DNA of 5,932 nt from an uncultured Lachnospiraceae bacterium (GTDB taxonomy: Bacteria > Bacillota > Clostridia > Lachnospirales > Lachnospiraceae), in the NCBI GenBank assembly GCA_905193085.1, contig CAJJNI010000154.1, positions 1 through 5,932 of the forward strand, in the 5' to 3' direction. Of the stretch, positions 1 through 4,748 are shown in pieces. How positions within the stretch are numbered: position 1 is the stretch's first letter; every line of letters begins with the position of its first letter. A program made the position numbers and the translations under genes. The notes under the pieces are model-generated. The model was not told the origin of the DNA. It saw nothing but the letters and a program-made list of their open reading frames with translations, and made no database searches.

Positions 1-981
1 CTCATTGACATGATACAGCAACTCCTTCAATCCCTGACCTGTCACTGCTGAAATAGGGAAAATTTCATAACCCTGCGGTTCAAATTCTGCTTTTAATTTT
101 TCCAAAGCATCTGAGTCCTGAAGAACATCTATTTTATTAGCTGCGATTACCTGTGGACGCTTTGAAATATCAGCGTTATAATTTTCCAGTTCTTTATTGA
201 TTGCATAAATGTCTTCAATCGGGTCACGTCCTTCAGTAGATGCAGCATCAACAATATGAATCATAACTTTAGTTCTCTCAATATGACGAAGAAATTCATG
301 TCCCAATCCAACACCTTCCGAAGCACCTTCTATAAGTCCTGGAATATCAGCTATAACGAAACCGTTTGCTCCTTCCAAATCAACTACTCCAAGATTTGGT
401 GATAAGGTTGTAAAATGATAGTTTGCAATTTTAGGGCGTGCGTTAGTAACCCTTGACAGTAATGTTGATTTTCCGACATTTGGAAAACCTACAAGTCCGA
501 CATCAGCTATAACTTTAAGTTCCATAACAAGAGTAAGCTCCTGAGCCGGTTTACCAGGCTGTGCATACTTTGGAGCCTGCATTGTAGATGTTGCAAAATG
601 CTGGTTTCCAAGACCACCCTTTCCACCTTTAAGCAGAACAACCCTCTTATTATCACCGGACATATCTGCAACTACTTTTCCACTTTCTTCTTCTTTTAAA
701 ACAGTTCCTTCCGGCACTTTAATTATAATGTCCTCACCGTTAGCACCGTGACAGTTTCTTTTTCCGCCCTCTTCTCCGTCTTTTGCACTGTATTTTCTTT
801 TATGTCTGAAATCTGCAAGTGTATTTAAACCTGGGTCAATCTCAAAAATAACATCTCCTCCGTGGCCGCCGTCACCGCCGTCTGGACCTCCATTAGGAAC
901 ATATTTTTCTCGTCTAAAGCTTACATGTCCATTGCCGCCTTTTCCTGAACGCACAAAAATCGTTGCTTTATCTGCAAACAT
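1..981 (-). CDS. obgE: Obg-family ribosome assembly GTPase (C-terminus cut by window edge)
   Basis: Obg/CgtA is an essential cytoplasmic GTPase that acts in late 50S subunit assembly and is tied to growth and stress control. The reading frame is open to the window edge and shows 327 residues. Residues 1-158 form the glycine-rich Obg fold, including GGPDGGDGGHGG at 31-42. The G domain follows with G1 GFPNVGKS (165-172), switch threonines 191-192, G3 DIPG (212-215), G4 NKID (282-285) and G5 SAVT (311-314). Family members in Firmicutes are about 430 residues, so roughly 100 residues, including the C-terminal OCT domain, should lie beyond the edge. The ATG start gives the family N-terminus MFADKATIFV and is preceded by AGAAGGTG, an acceptable ribosome binding site. 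The gene lies 79 bp after rpmA, behind an intrinsic terminator, so its expression depends on read-through or its own promoter; only a weak candidate (TTGAAG, 18 bp, TAATAA) is visible there. The identification is secure. Confidence 0.97.
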   Translation of the reverse strand, partial: MFADKATIFVRSGKGGNGHVSFRREKYVPNGGPDGGDGGHGGDVIFEIDPGLNTLADFRHKRKYSAKDGEEGGKRNCHGANGEDIIIKVPEGTVLKEEESGKVVADMSGDNKRVVLLKGGKGGLGNQHFATSTMQAPKYAQPGKPAQELTLVMELKVIADVGLVGFPNVGKSTLLSRVTNARPKIANYHFTTLSPNLGVVDLEGANGFVIADIPGLIEGASEGVGLGHEFLRHIERTKVMIHIVDAASTEGRDPIEDIYAINKELENYNADISKRPQVIAANKIDVLQDSDALEKLKAEFEPQGYEIFPISAVTGQGLKELLYHVNE

Positions 982-1020
982 AATTCACACCTTCTTTACT
1001 TAATTTATTACTTTTATTAC

Positions 1021-1054
1021 AAAAAGGGCTTCAAACCGTTAGATTTGAAGCCCT
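1021..1054 (-). terminator. Intrinsic terminator between rpmA and obgE
   Basis: A perfect 11-bp inverted repeat (AGGGCTTCAAA against TTTGAAGCCCT) with an 8-nt loop is followed on the minus strand by a short T run ending at 1021. It starts 6 bases after the rpmA stop. The stem is GC-rich at its base and the T tract is on the minus-strand side only, so it is directional. The T run has only five residues, counting the last stem base, before a G, which would allow partial read-through into obgE. It probably sets a lower level for obgE than for the ribosomal proteins. Confidence 0.85.
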
Positions 1055-1060
1055 GTAATC

Positions 1061-1345
1061 TTATTCGCTTACTGGATAAATAGAAACCTGTTTCTTGTCT
1101 CTACCCTTTCTTTCAAAACGAACAACTCCATCTACTAATGCAAATAAAGTGTCATCTCCACCACGACCTACATTAAGACCTGGATGAATCTTTGTTCCAC
1201 GCTGTCTGTAAAGAATATTACCGGCTTTTACGAACTGACCGTCTGCTCTTTTAGCACCAAGTCTCTTAGCCTCTGAATCTCTACCGTTCTTTGTAGAACC
1301 AACACCTTTTTTATGAGCAAAATACTGAAGGTTCAAGTTTAACAT
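1061..1345 (-). CDS. rpmA: 50S ribosomal protein L27 with cleavable N-terminal extension
   Basis: L27 is a large-subunit protein whose N-terminal tail reaches the peptidyl transferase centre. The 94-residue protein has the full family pattern, including STKNGRDSEAKRLGAKRADG, ILYRQRGTKIHPG and VGRGGDDTLFA. It begins MLNLNLQYFAHKKG. In Firmicutes the first nine residues (usually ending LQFF) are removed by the protease Prp, exposing the functional tail; here the expected cut is between F9 and A10, and the site reads LQYF, with Tyr replacing the usual first Phe. The start is fixed by AGGAGGT eight bases upstream, which lies inside the last codons of prp. The prp stop and the rpmA start are separated by only 4 bases, so the two are probably translationally coupled. 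It is the third gene of the rplU-prp-rpmA transcript and is followed by a terminator. Confidence 0.98.
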   Translation of the reverse strand: MLNLNLQYFAHKKGVGSTKNGRDSEAKRLGAKRADGQFVKAGNILYRQRGTKIHPGLNVGRGGDDTLFALVDGVVRFERKGRDKKQVSIYPVSE

Positions 1346-1349
1346 ATCA

Positions 1350-1685
1350 TTACACCTCCTCGGTTATTAATCGGAAATACTTATTAGAATACTGTTCTGA
1401 AATGCTCTCAAGCCCCAGAACAAGTGTATCAAGCAAAAGCGCTGTCTCTTTAGACAAGCCATTTTCAAAACGACAATCTATAAGACCTTCTTCTTCATTA
1501 GTTACAATCTTCATCTTATCCTTATCACATGTGAACACTTCTATGGCATTCAATGTATTTATAAAAAGAACAGATACGGCAGAACACACAATATCATAAC
1601 CCGAACTGGCATAACCTGCATGTCCTATTGCCTGTACTAACTTATATTCTTCTGCTTTATTTTTTCTAATCGTTACAGTAATCAT
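1350..1685 (-). CDS. prp: Ribosomal-processing cysteine protease Prp
   Basis: Prp is the small cysteine protease that removes the N-terminal extension of L27 in Firmicutes and related bacteria. The 111-residue protein has the family signature GHAGYASSGYDIVCSAVS. His22 and Cys34 fall at the positions known as the catalytic pair in the Staphylococcus aureus enzyme. Its place between rplU and rpmA is the conserved one, and the L27 encoded next door has the matching cleavable extension. The ATG gives the family N-terminus (MITVTI). However, the 11 bases between the rplU stop and this ATG (TTTTTAGAATT) contain no ribosome binding site. This suggests that translation depends on ribosomes ending at rplU or is deliberately weak, which would suit a processing enzyme flanked by abundant ribosomal proteins. 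The function call is firm; the translation-level idea is inference. Confidence 0.95.
   Translation of the reverse strand: MITVTIRKNKAEEYKLVQAIGHAGYASSGYDIVCSAVSVLFINTLNAIEVFTCDKDKMKIVTNEEEGLIDCRFENGLSKETALLLDTLVLGLESISEQYSNKYFRLITEEV
1354..1360 (-). promoter_or_regulatory. Ribosome binding site of rpmA, inside the end of prp
   Basis: AGGAGGT on the minus strand is an almost perfect Shine-Dalgarno sequence, 8 bases before the rpmA ATG. It is made from the last codons of prp (Glu-Glu-Val), so ribosomes finishing prp pass over the rpmA initiation region. Confidence 0.85.
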
Positions 1686-1696
1686 AATTCTAAAAA

Positions 1697-2005
1697 TTAA
1701 GCTGTAATTGATTCAATCTTAACTTTAGTAAACTGCTGTCTGTGACCGTTCTTTTTATGGTATCCAGATTTTCTCTTGTACTTGTAAACGATTACTTTCT
1801 TAGCTTTTCCTTCACAAACTACAGATGCTGTTACTTTAGCTCCGGCTACTGTTGGTGTACCAACCTTTAAATCACCATCGCTAACTGCAAGAACCTGATC
1901 GAATACAACTGATTCTCCAGCTTCTACACCGAGTTTTTCAACATTAATGATATCGCCTTCGGCTACTTTGTACTGTTTACCACCTGTTGCAATAATTGCG
2001 TACAT
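1697..2005 (-). CDS. rplU: 50S ribosomal protein L21
   Basis: L21 binds 23S rRNA in the large subunit. The 102-residue protein starts MYAIIATGGKQYKV, the classic L21 N-terminus, and carries the basic C-terminal signature YKYKRKSGYHKKNGHRQ (74-90). Its length equals the family norm of about 103. An in-frame ATG at 2113 would add 36 residues, but that ATG lies in the promoter -35 region and the added sequence is the translated leader RNA. The chosen ATG has AGGAGGT five bases upstream and gives the conserved N-terminus. It is the first gene of the rplU-prp-rpmA cluster. It is preceded by a strong promoter and a probable autoregulatory leader, so control by free L21 is plausible from family knowledge. 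Confidence 0.98.
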   Translation of the reverse strand: MYAIIATGGKQYKVAEGDIINVEKLGVEAGESVVFDQVLAVSDGDLKVGTPTVAGAKVTASVVCEGKAKKVIVYKYKRKSGYHKKNGHRQQFTKVKIESITA

Positions 2006-2009
2006 ATGG

Positions 2010-2080
2010 CACCTCCTATTATCATTACTCGCCAACTTTGGTGTCCGTATGGAACTTATACCTCGTTGTGCGGCATACCT
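2010..2080 (-). ncRNA. L21 leader RNA (cis-regulatory 5' UTR of rplU)
   Basis: The roughly 70-nt stretch between the promoter and the rplU ribosome binding site is rich in structure and resembles the known L21 leader of low-GC Gram-positive bacteria, thought to let L21 repress its own operon. On the minus strand, GTATG (2078-2074) can pair with CATAC (2051-2047), enclosing the segment CGCACAACGAGGTATAAG. Closer to the gene, CCAA and TTGG (around 2041-2032) form a small hairpin that ends about 15 bases before AGGAGGT. A second GTAT (2061-2058) can compete for the same CATAC. The match to the family is from recall of its position and consensus, not from a covariance search. Confidence 0.7.
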
Positions 2081-2084
2081 GTAT

Positions 2085-2113
2085 ATCTTAACATTCAATA
2101 TTTGAATTGTCAA
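2085..2113 (-). promoter_or_regulatory. Promoter of rplU operon with extended -10 and spacer palindrome
   Basis: On the minus strand, TTGACA (2113-2108) is a perfect -35 hexamer. It is followed after exactly 17 bases by TAAGAT (2090-2085), preceded by TGT to make an extended -10. Transcription should begin near 2078, at the start of the leader RNA. The 17-base spacer holds a perfect inverted repeat, ATTCAA-ATA-TTGAAT (2107-2093). Upstream of the -35 the sequence is A/T-tract rich, like an UP element. Strong output suits a ribosomal protein operon. Confidence 0.85.
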
Positions 2114-2126
2114 GTATGATTTTTAA

Positions 2127-2142
2127 ATATTTTGCAAAATAT
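2127..2142. repeat. 16-bp AT-rich palindrome upstream of the rplU promoter
   Basis: ATATTTTGCAAAATAT is a perfect palindrome whose near edge lies 13 bases upstream of the rplU -35. It lies in an AT-rich stretch (about 2114-2160) that could act as an UP element. It may be a protein binding site, or a chance palindrome in AT-rich DNA. No good intrinsic terminator for the upstream isomerase gene is visible between 2114 and 2218. Confidence 0.4.
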
Positions 2143-2218
2143 ATTCCAAAATTTTCTTCATTATCTGCAATATCTGTGCATTTTCCCTGAATTTGTATTC
2201 ATACTGATGTATTCAGAA

Positions 2219-3700
2219 TTATGAAAATGGATTTTCTGTCTTATATAACATTCCTGCAGGCTGATTGAATCCGATATCTTCAACATCTAAGTATTTAAAC
2301 ACTTCAAAAAGTGATTTACCGAAATGTCCAAATGCAACAGCTCCATGATGAGGATAATTCTTCTCAATAAGTACATGACGGTAGAATCTTCCCATCTGCG
2401 GAATTGCAAAAATACCAATACCACCAAATGATCTTGTAGCAACAGGAAGAACTTCTCCTTCAGCTACATAAGCTGTAAGATGTGCATCAGCTGTGCTCTG
2501 GAGTCTGAAGAATGTGATTTCACCAGGAATGATATCACCTTCAAGAGTACCTCTTGTAATATTTGGCTCCTGATTTGGCTCAAGAGATCTTGCCATAATC
2601 ATCTGATTCTTCATTGTACAACTTGATAATTTCTTAGAGCATGTATTTCCACAATGGAATCCCATAAATGTATCTTTAAGTGTATAATCAAATTTACCTT
2701 TAATATCTTCTTCATATAAATCAGCAGGAACTGAATTGTTAATATCAAGAAGTGTAACTGCATCTTCGCTGATACATGTTCCGATATACTCGCTTAAAGC
2801 ACCGTAAATATCTACTTCACATGATACAGGAATTCCTCTTCCTGTAAGACGACTGTTTACATAGCATGGCACAAAACCGAACTGTGTCTGGAATGAAGGC
2901 CAGCATTTATTAGCAAAACATACGAAATCTCTTGAACCTTTATGAGCTTCTGCCCAGTCAAGTAATGTAATTTCATACTGTGCAAGCTTTGGAAGTATTC
3001 CAGGCATCTTATTTCCATCACCGAGTTCTTCTTCCATTTCTTTAACAACAGCGTCAATTCTCTCATCACCTGCATGTTCATTAAATGCCGCATATAAATC
3101 AAGTTCTGAATTTTCTTCTATTTCAACACCTAAATTATATAACTGCTGAATAGGAGCATTACATGCAATAAAGTCCTGAGGACGAGGTCCGAATGATATA
3201 ATTTTTAAGTTCTTAAGACTGATAACAGTACGTGCTATAGGCTTAAATTCGTTAATCATGTCAGCAACTTCACTTGCTGTTCCAACAGGATATTCAGGAA
3301 TATAAGCTTTAACACCTCTTATCTTAAGGTTATAGCTTGCATTAAGCATACCACAATATGCATCACCACGACCGCCTACAAGATTATTTCCTGTCTCTTC
3401 TGCGGCTGCCACAAACATTACAGGACCATCAAATTCTTTAGCAAGTAAAACTTCTGATGATTCAGGTCCGAAATTTCCAAGATATACAACTAATGCATTA
3501 ACGCCTGCTTCTTTAACTTCTGCTAATGCCTTTCTCATATGTACTTCATTTTCAATTGTTGTAGGACATTCATAAATGTCACCATATGAAGCTGTAAAAG
3601 CCTTAACAACAGCCTGTCTTCTCTTTATTGATAATTCCATCGGAAAACAGTCACGACTTACAGCAACAATACCTAATTTTAACTGTGCAATATTGTTCAC
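2219..3700 (-). CDS. L-fucose/L-arabinose isomerase family protein (orphan sugar isomerase)
   Basis: This looks like a metal-dependent aldose-ketose isomerase of the FucI/AraA-like superfamily, acting in the cytoplasm on a monosaccharide. Numbering from the GTG start (493 residues), the N-terminal and middle domains run to about residue 260. The C-terminal part holds SCEVDIYG (Glu295), LLDINN (Asp319) and YPHHG (His451/452), which match the Glu-Asp-His metal ligand pattern of fucose isomerase better than the ligand set of AraA. Length is close to AraA (about 500) and below E. coli FucI (591). The segment FHCGNTC (348-354) and about 13 cysteines in total are notable. The start is taken as GTG at 3700 because GGAGGA sits seven bases before it; the ATG at 3715 lacks any ribosome binding site and overlaps that site. 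There are no kinase, aldolase, transporter or regulator genes beside it, so the substrate cannot be read from context. The family call is fairly sure; the substrate is unknown. Confidence 0.85.
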   Translation of the reverse strand: MNNIAQLKLGIVAVSRDCFPMELSIKRRQAVVKAFTASYGDIYECPTTIENEVHMRKALAEVKEAGVNALVVYLGNFGPESSEVLLAKEFDGPVMFVAAAEETGNNLVGGRGDAYCGMLNASYNLKIRGVKAYIPEYPVGTASEVADMINEFKPIARTVISLKNLKIISFGPRPQDFIACNAPIQQLYNLGVEIEENSELDLYAAFNEHAGDERIDAVVKEMEEELGDGNKMPGILPKLAQYEITLLDWAEAHKGSRDFVCFANKCWPSFQTQFGFVPCYVNSRLTGRGIPVSCEVDIYGALSEYIGTCISEDAVTLLDINNSVPADLYEEDIKGKFDYTLKDTFMGFHCGNTCSKKLSSCTMKNQMIMARSLEPNQEPNITRGTLEGDIIPGEITFFRLQSTADAHLTAYVAEGEVLPVATRSFGGIGIFAIPQMGRFYRHVLIEKNYPHHGAVAFGHFGKSLFEVFKYLDVEDIGFNQPAGMLYKTENPFS

Positions 3701-3707
3701 TTTACAT

Positions 3708-3713
3708 TCCTCC
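3708..3713 (-). promoter_or_regulatory. Ribosome binding site that fixes the isomerase start at GTG
   Basis: GGAGGA on the minus strand lies 7 bases before GTG (3700-3698), ideal spacing. The upstream in-frame ATG (3715-3713) runs into this same motif and is itself preceded by TTTAAAACGAAAAAATTCTT, which offers no Shine-Dalgarno pairing. This supports GTG as the start and shortens the protein by five residues. Confidence 0.75.
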
Positions 3714-3735
3714 ATAAGAATTTTTTCGTTTTAAA

Positions 3736-3752
3736 GAGCTGTCTTGCAGCTC
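3736..3752 (-). repeat. Hairpin in the isomerase 5' leader
   Basis: GAGCTG-CAAGA-CAGCTC is a perfect 6-bp stem with a 5-nt loop, about 23 bases upstream of the isomerase ribosome binding site. It is followed by TTTAAAACG rather than a T run, so it is not a good terminator. It could be an operator, an mRNA-stabilising hairpin near the 5' end, or chance. Confidence 0.45.
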
Positions 3753-3779
3753 ATCGTGAGTATAATTCACACTGTTTTA

Positions 3780-3808
3780 ATTATAGCACAGCTTATTGAA
3801 AAAATAAA
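3780..3808 (-). promoter_or_regulatory. Candidate promoter of the isomerase gene
   Basis: A perfect TATAAT (3785-3780) preceded by TGC forms an extended -10. The -35 at 17-bp spacing is TTTATT (3808-3803), a weak match, as often tolerated with an extended -10. Transcription would start near 3773, about 70 bases before the GTG. Just downstream lies an imperfect palindrome, GTGAATTATACTCAC (3770-3756), placed where a repressor could block the polymerase. Confidence 0.6.
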
Positions 3809-3860
3809 TACATTTTATCAATAACTTTCTCAATAAGAGGCTTATCGCGGCAGCGTAGAC

Positions 3861-3892
3861 CTCGAACCTTCGAGTCCAGGATTGGACTCGAA
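3861..3892. repeat. Nested inverted repeats echoing the tRNA T-loop
   Basis: On the plus strand, TTCGAGTCCA (3869-3878) and TGGACTCGAA (3883-3892) form a perfect 10-bp inverted repeat with a 4-nt loop. The same TTCGAG can instead pair with CTCGAA at 3861-3866 across 2 bases. The arm GGACTCGAA is identical to the plus-strand copy of the tRNA-Gly T-loop region (3950-3958), 66 bases away. The block lies one base beyond the tRNA terminator stem and is not followed by a T run on either strand. It may be a scar of a duplicated or decayed tRNA 3' end, or an RNA structure of unknown role. Confidence 0.6.
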
Positions 3893-3893
3893 T

Positions 3894-3931
3894 AAAAATA
3901 AGAGATAGCATAAATGCTATCTCTTATTTTT
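3894..3931 (-). terminator. Terminator of tRNA-Gly
   Basis: A perfect 17-bp inverted repeat (3894-3910 with 3915-3931) has a 4-nt loop (TTTA on the minus strand) and begins 7 bases after the tRNA 3' end. The outer part of the stem is A-tract against T-tract, so on the minus strand the hairpin core AGATAGCA/TGCTATCT is followed by CTTATTTTTATT. The symmetry would allow it to work on both strands. Confidence 0.85.
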
Positions 3932-3938
3932 ACTATAG

Positions 3939-4011
3939 AGCGCGAGACGGGACTCGAACCCGCGACCCCGACCTTGGCAAGGTCGTGCTCCACCAACTGA
4001 GCCACTCGCGC
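3939..4011 (-). tRNA. tRNA-Gly (anticodon GCC)
   Basis: The 73-nt minus-strand sequence folds into a full cloverleaf. It has a perfect 7-bp acceptor stem (GCGCGAG/CTCGCGC), a D stem GCTC/GAGC, an anticodon stem CGACC/GGTCG around loop TTGCCAA, a 5-base variable loop, and a T stem GCGGG/CCCGT around TTCGAGT. The anticodon GCC (3978-3976) reads glycine codons GGC and GGU. The discriminator base is U, usual for bacterial tRNA-Gly. CCA is not encoded, so it must be added after transcription. A strong promoter lies 21 bases upstream and a hairpin terminator just downstream, so it is a single-gene unit. An open frame across it (3793-4005) is spurious. Confidence 0.98.
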
Positions 4012-4031
4012 ACATCACAACCACAAGTGAT

Positions 4032-4060
4032 ATAATATCATTAGTCACACTAAATGTCAA
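4032..4060 (-). promoter_or_regulatory. Promoter of tRNA-Gly
   Basis: On the minus strand, a perfect TTGACA (4060-4055) is followed by a 17-base spacer and TATTAT (4037-4032), five of six matches to TATAAT. Transcription should begin near 4025, leaving a leader of about 14 nt for RNase P to remove. Confidence 0.88.
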
Positions 4061-4076
4061 CTGTTTTTTGACATTT
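4052..4076. repeat. Inverted repeat overlapping the tRNA promoter -35
   Basis: AAATGTCAA (4052-4060) and TTGACATTT (4068-4076) form a perfect 9-bp inverted repeat with a 7-nt loop. It covers the -35 hexamer and creates a second TTGACA facing the other way. On the plus strand a T run follows, so it has the form of a weak plus-strand terminator, though no plus-strand gene reads into it. It could also be an operator. Beyond it, 4077-4201 is very AT-rich and holds a 10-bp direct repeat CTCATGTTTT (4112-4121 and 4149-4158) but nothing else I can name. Confidence 0.45.
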
Positions 4077-4201
4077 TTTTATCTTTTTTATATTTTTATT
4101 TTTTTAATTTTCTCATGTTTTTCAAATTATATTCTACCAAAAGCTTTACTCATGTTTTAATTTCAATAAATCCATGATTTTTACTGCCTTATCAGTGCAG
4201 A

Positions 4202-4642
4202 TTATTCTTTATCCAAAAGAATTTCCAAAGCTCTTTTGTACTTAAACCTCCACCAGTCCAGTTTTTCTTTTGGAACATCAACCCCAACTATACGGCTTTC
4301 GTCCATATTGTGTTTTATATCTGACAATTTTACTTTCAGGGCATTTTTATTTGTTTTGATTTTCTTAATATATTCAAAATAGTCTGTACCTTCTTTATGA
4401 GTTAAAAGCCTTAGAGGTTCCATTATACTCTCAGGAAATTCTTCTGCTAACTGTTCAAGTGAGATTTCAGTATCTTCTGCAACATCATGAAGTAATGCTA
4501 CACATGTAGTAATTTCGTCCTGCATGGAAGAAGCTACTATCATAGGGTGAAATATATACGGTACACCTGAAATATCATATTGATTCTTATGCGCTTCATA
4601 AGCTATTTTCATGGCTTTTTTTGTAAGCAGTGTGTAAATCAT
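4202..4642 (-). CDS. Small stand-alone HD hydrolase, RelA/SpoT hydrolase-like
   Basis: This 146-residue protein is a single HD-superfamily domain resembling the (p)ppGpp hydrolase half of RelA/SpoT proteins and the small alarmone hydrolases. It has the ordered motifs SGVPYIFHP (His32), ALLHDVAEDT (His52, Asp53, Glu56, Asp57) and KVKLSDIKHN (Asp108, Asn112). That gives a complete set of four metal ligands and the Glu-Asp pair that is catalytic in Rel-type hydrolases. No synthetase, TGS or ACT domain is present, so it cannot make alarmone. Likely activity is Mn-dependent removal of pyrophosphate from (p)ppGpp or cleavage of a related nucleotide, but the substrate is inferred. There is no signal peptide or membrane segment. 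The start has GGGAGG seven bases upstream. It stands alone between tyrS and tRNA-Gly, with no clear terminator after it. Automatic annotation may mislabel such proteins as GTP pyrophosphokinase. Confidence 0.85.
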   Translation of the reverse strand: MIYTLLTKKAMKIAYEAHKNQYDISGVPYIFHPMIVASSMQDEITTCVALLHDVAEDTEISLEQLAEEFPESIMEPLRLLTHKEGTDYFEYIKKIKTNKNALKVKLSDIKHNMDESRIVGVDVPKEKLDWWRFKYKRALEILLDKE

Positions 4643-4674
4643 TCCAAAACCTCCCTGAAAATTTCATTAAATAA

Positions 4675-4726
4675 TCCGGATAGTGAATGCCAGAATAATT
4701 TTTGACACCCACACCATTTATCCGGA
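4675..4726 (-). repeat. Long-range inverted repeat in the leader of the HD gene
   Basis: TCCGGATA (4726-4719) and TATCCGGA (4682-4675) are perfect 8-base complements separated by 36 bases. After a 3-base bulge (CAC) the stem can continue with AATG/CATT. It ends about 20 bases before the GGGAGG of the HD gene, without a T run, so it looks more like a structured leader or paired operator half-sites than a terminator. Confidence 0.5.
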
Positions 4727-4738
4727 CTATTTCAGTTA

Positions 4739-4747
4739 TTTATATCA
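4739..4747 (-). promoter_or_regulatory. Possible extended -10 promoter for the HD gene
   Basis: TGATATAAA on the minus strand fits an extended -10 (TGn plus TATAAA). No good -35 is found at the usual distance (CCGCAG at 17 bp). If used, transcription would start near 4732, just before the TCCGGATA stem, so the hairpin would sit at the 5' end of the transcript. This is the best candidate in the tyrS-HD gap but is weak. Confidence 0.35.
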
Positions 4748-4748
4748 G

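Noticed and set aside
1402..1599. Plus-strand ORF of 65 residues
   Set aside because: It is a shadow of prp on the opposite strand, with no recognisable domain.
2006..2113. 36-residue N-terminal extension of L21
   Set aside because: It translates the promoter and leader RNA; the conserved L21 start and a strong ribosome binding site are at 2005.
2143..2218. Intrinsic terminator for the isomerase gene
   Set aside because: CTGAAT/ATTCAG and ATAC/GTAT repeats occur after the stop, but no stable GC stem followed by a T run is present.
2857..3102. Minus-strand ORF of 81 residues
   Set aside because: It is an out-of-frame shadow inside the isomerase gene.
3793..4005. 70-residue minus-strand ORF starting MAQLVEHDLAKVGVAGSSPVSRS
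   Set aside because: Its first part is the translated tRNA-Gly gene and the rest covers the terminator and palindromes; this is a well-known type of spurious protein.
4077..4201. Small gene or RNA in the AT-rich gap after the HD gene
   Set aside because: No open frame with a ribosome binding site and no stable fold; only A/T tracts and a 10-bp direct repeat.
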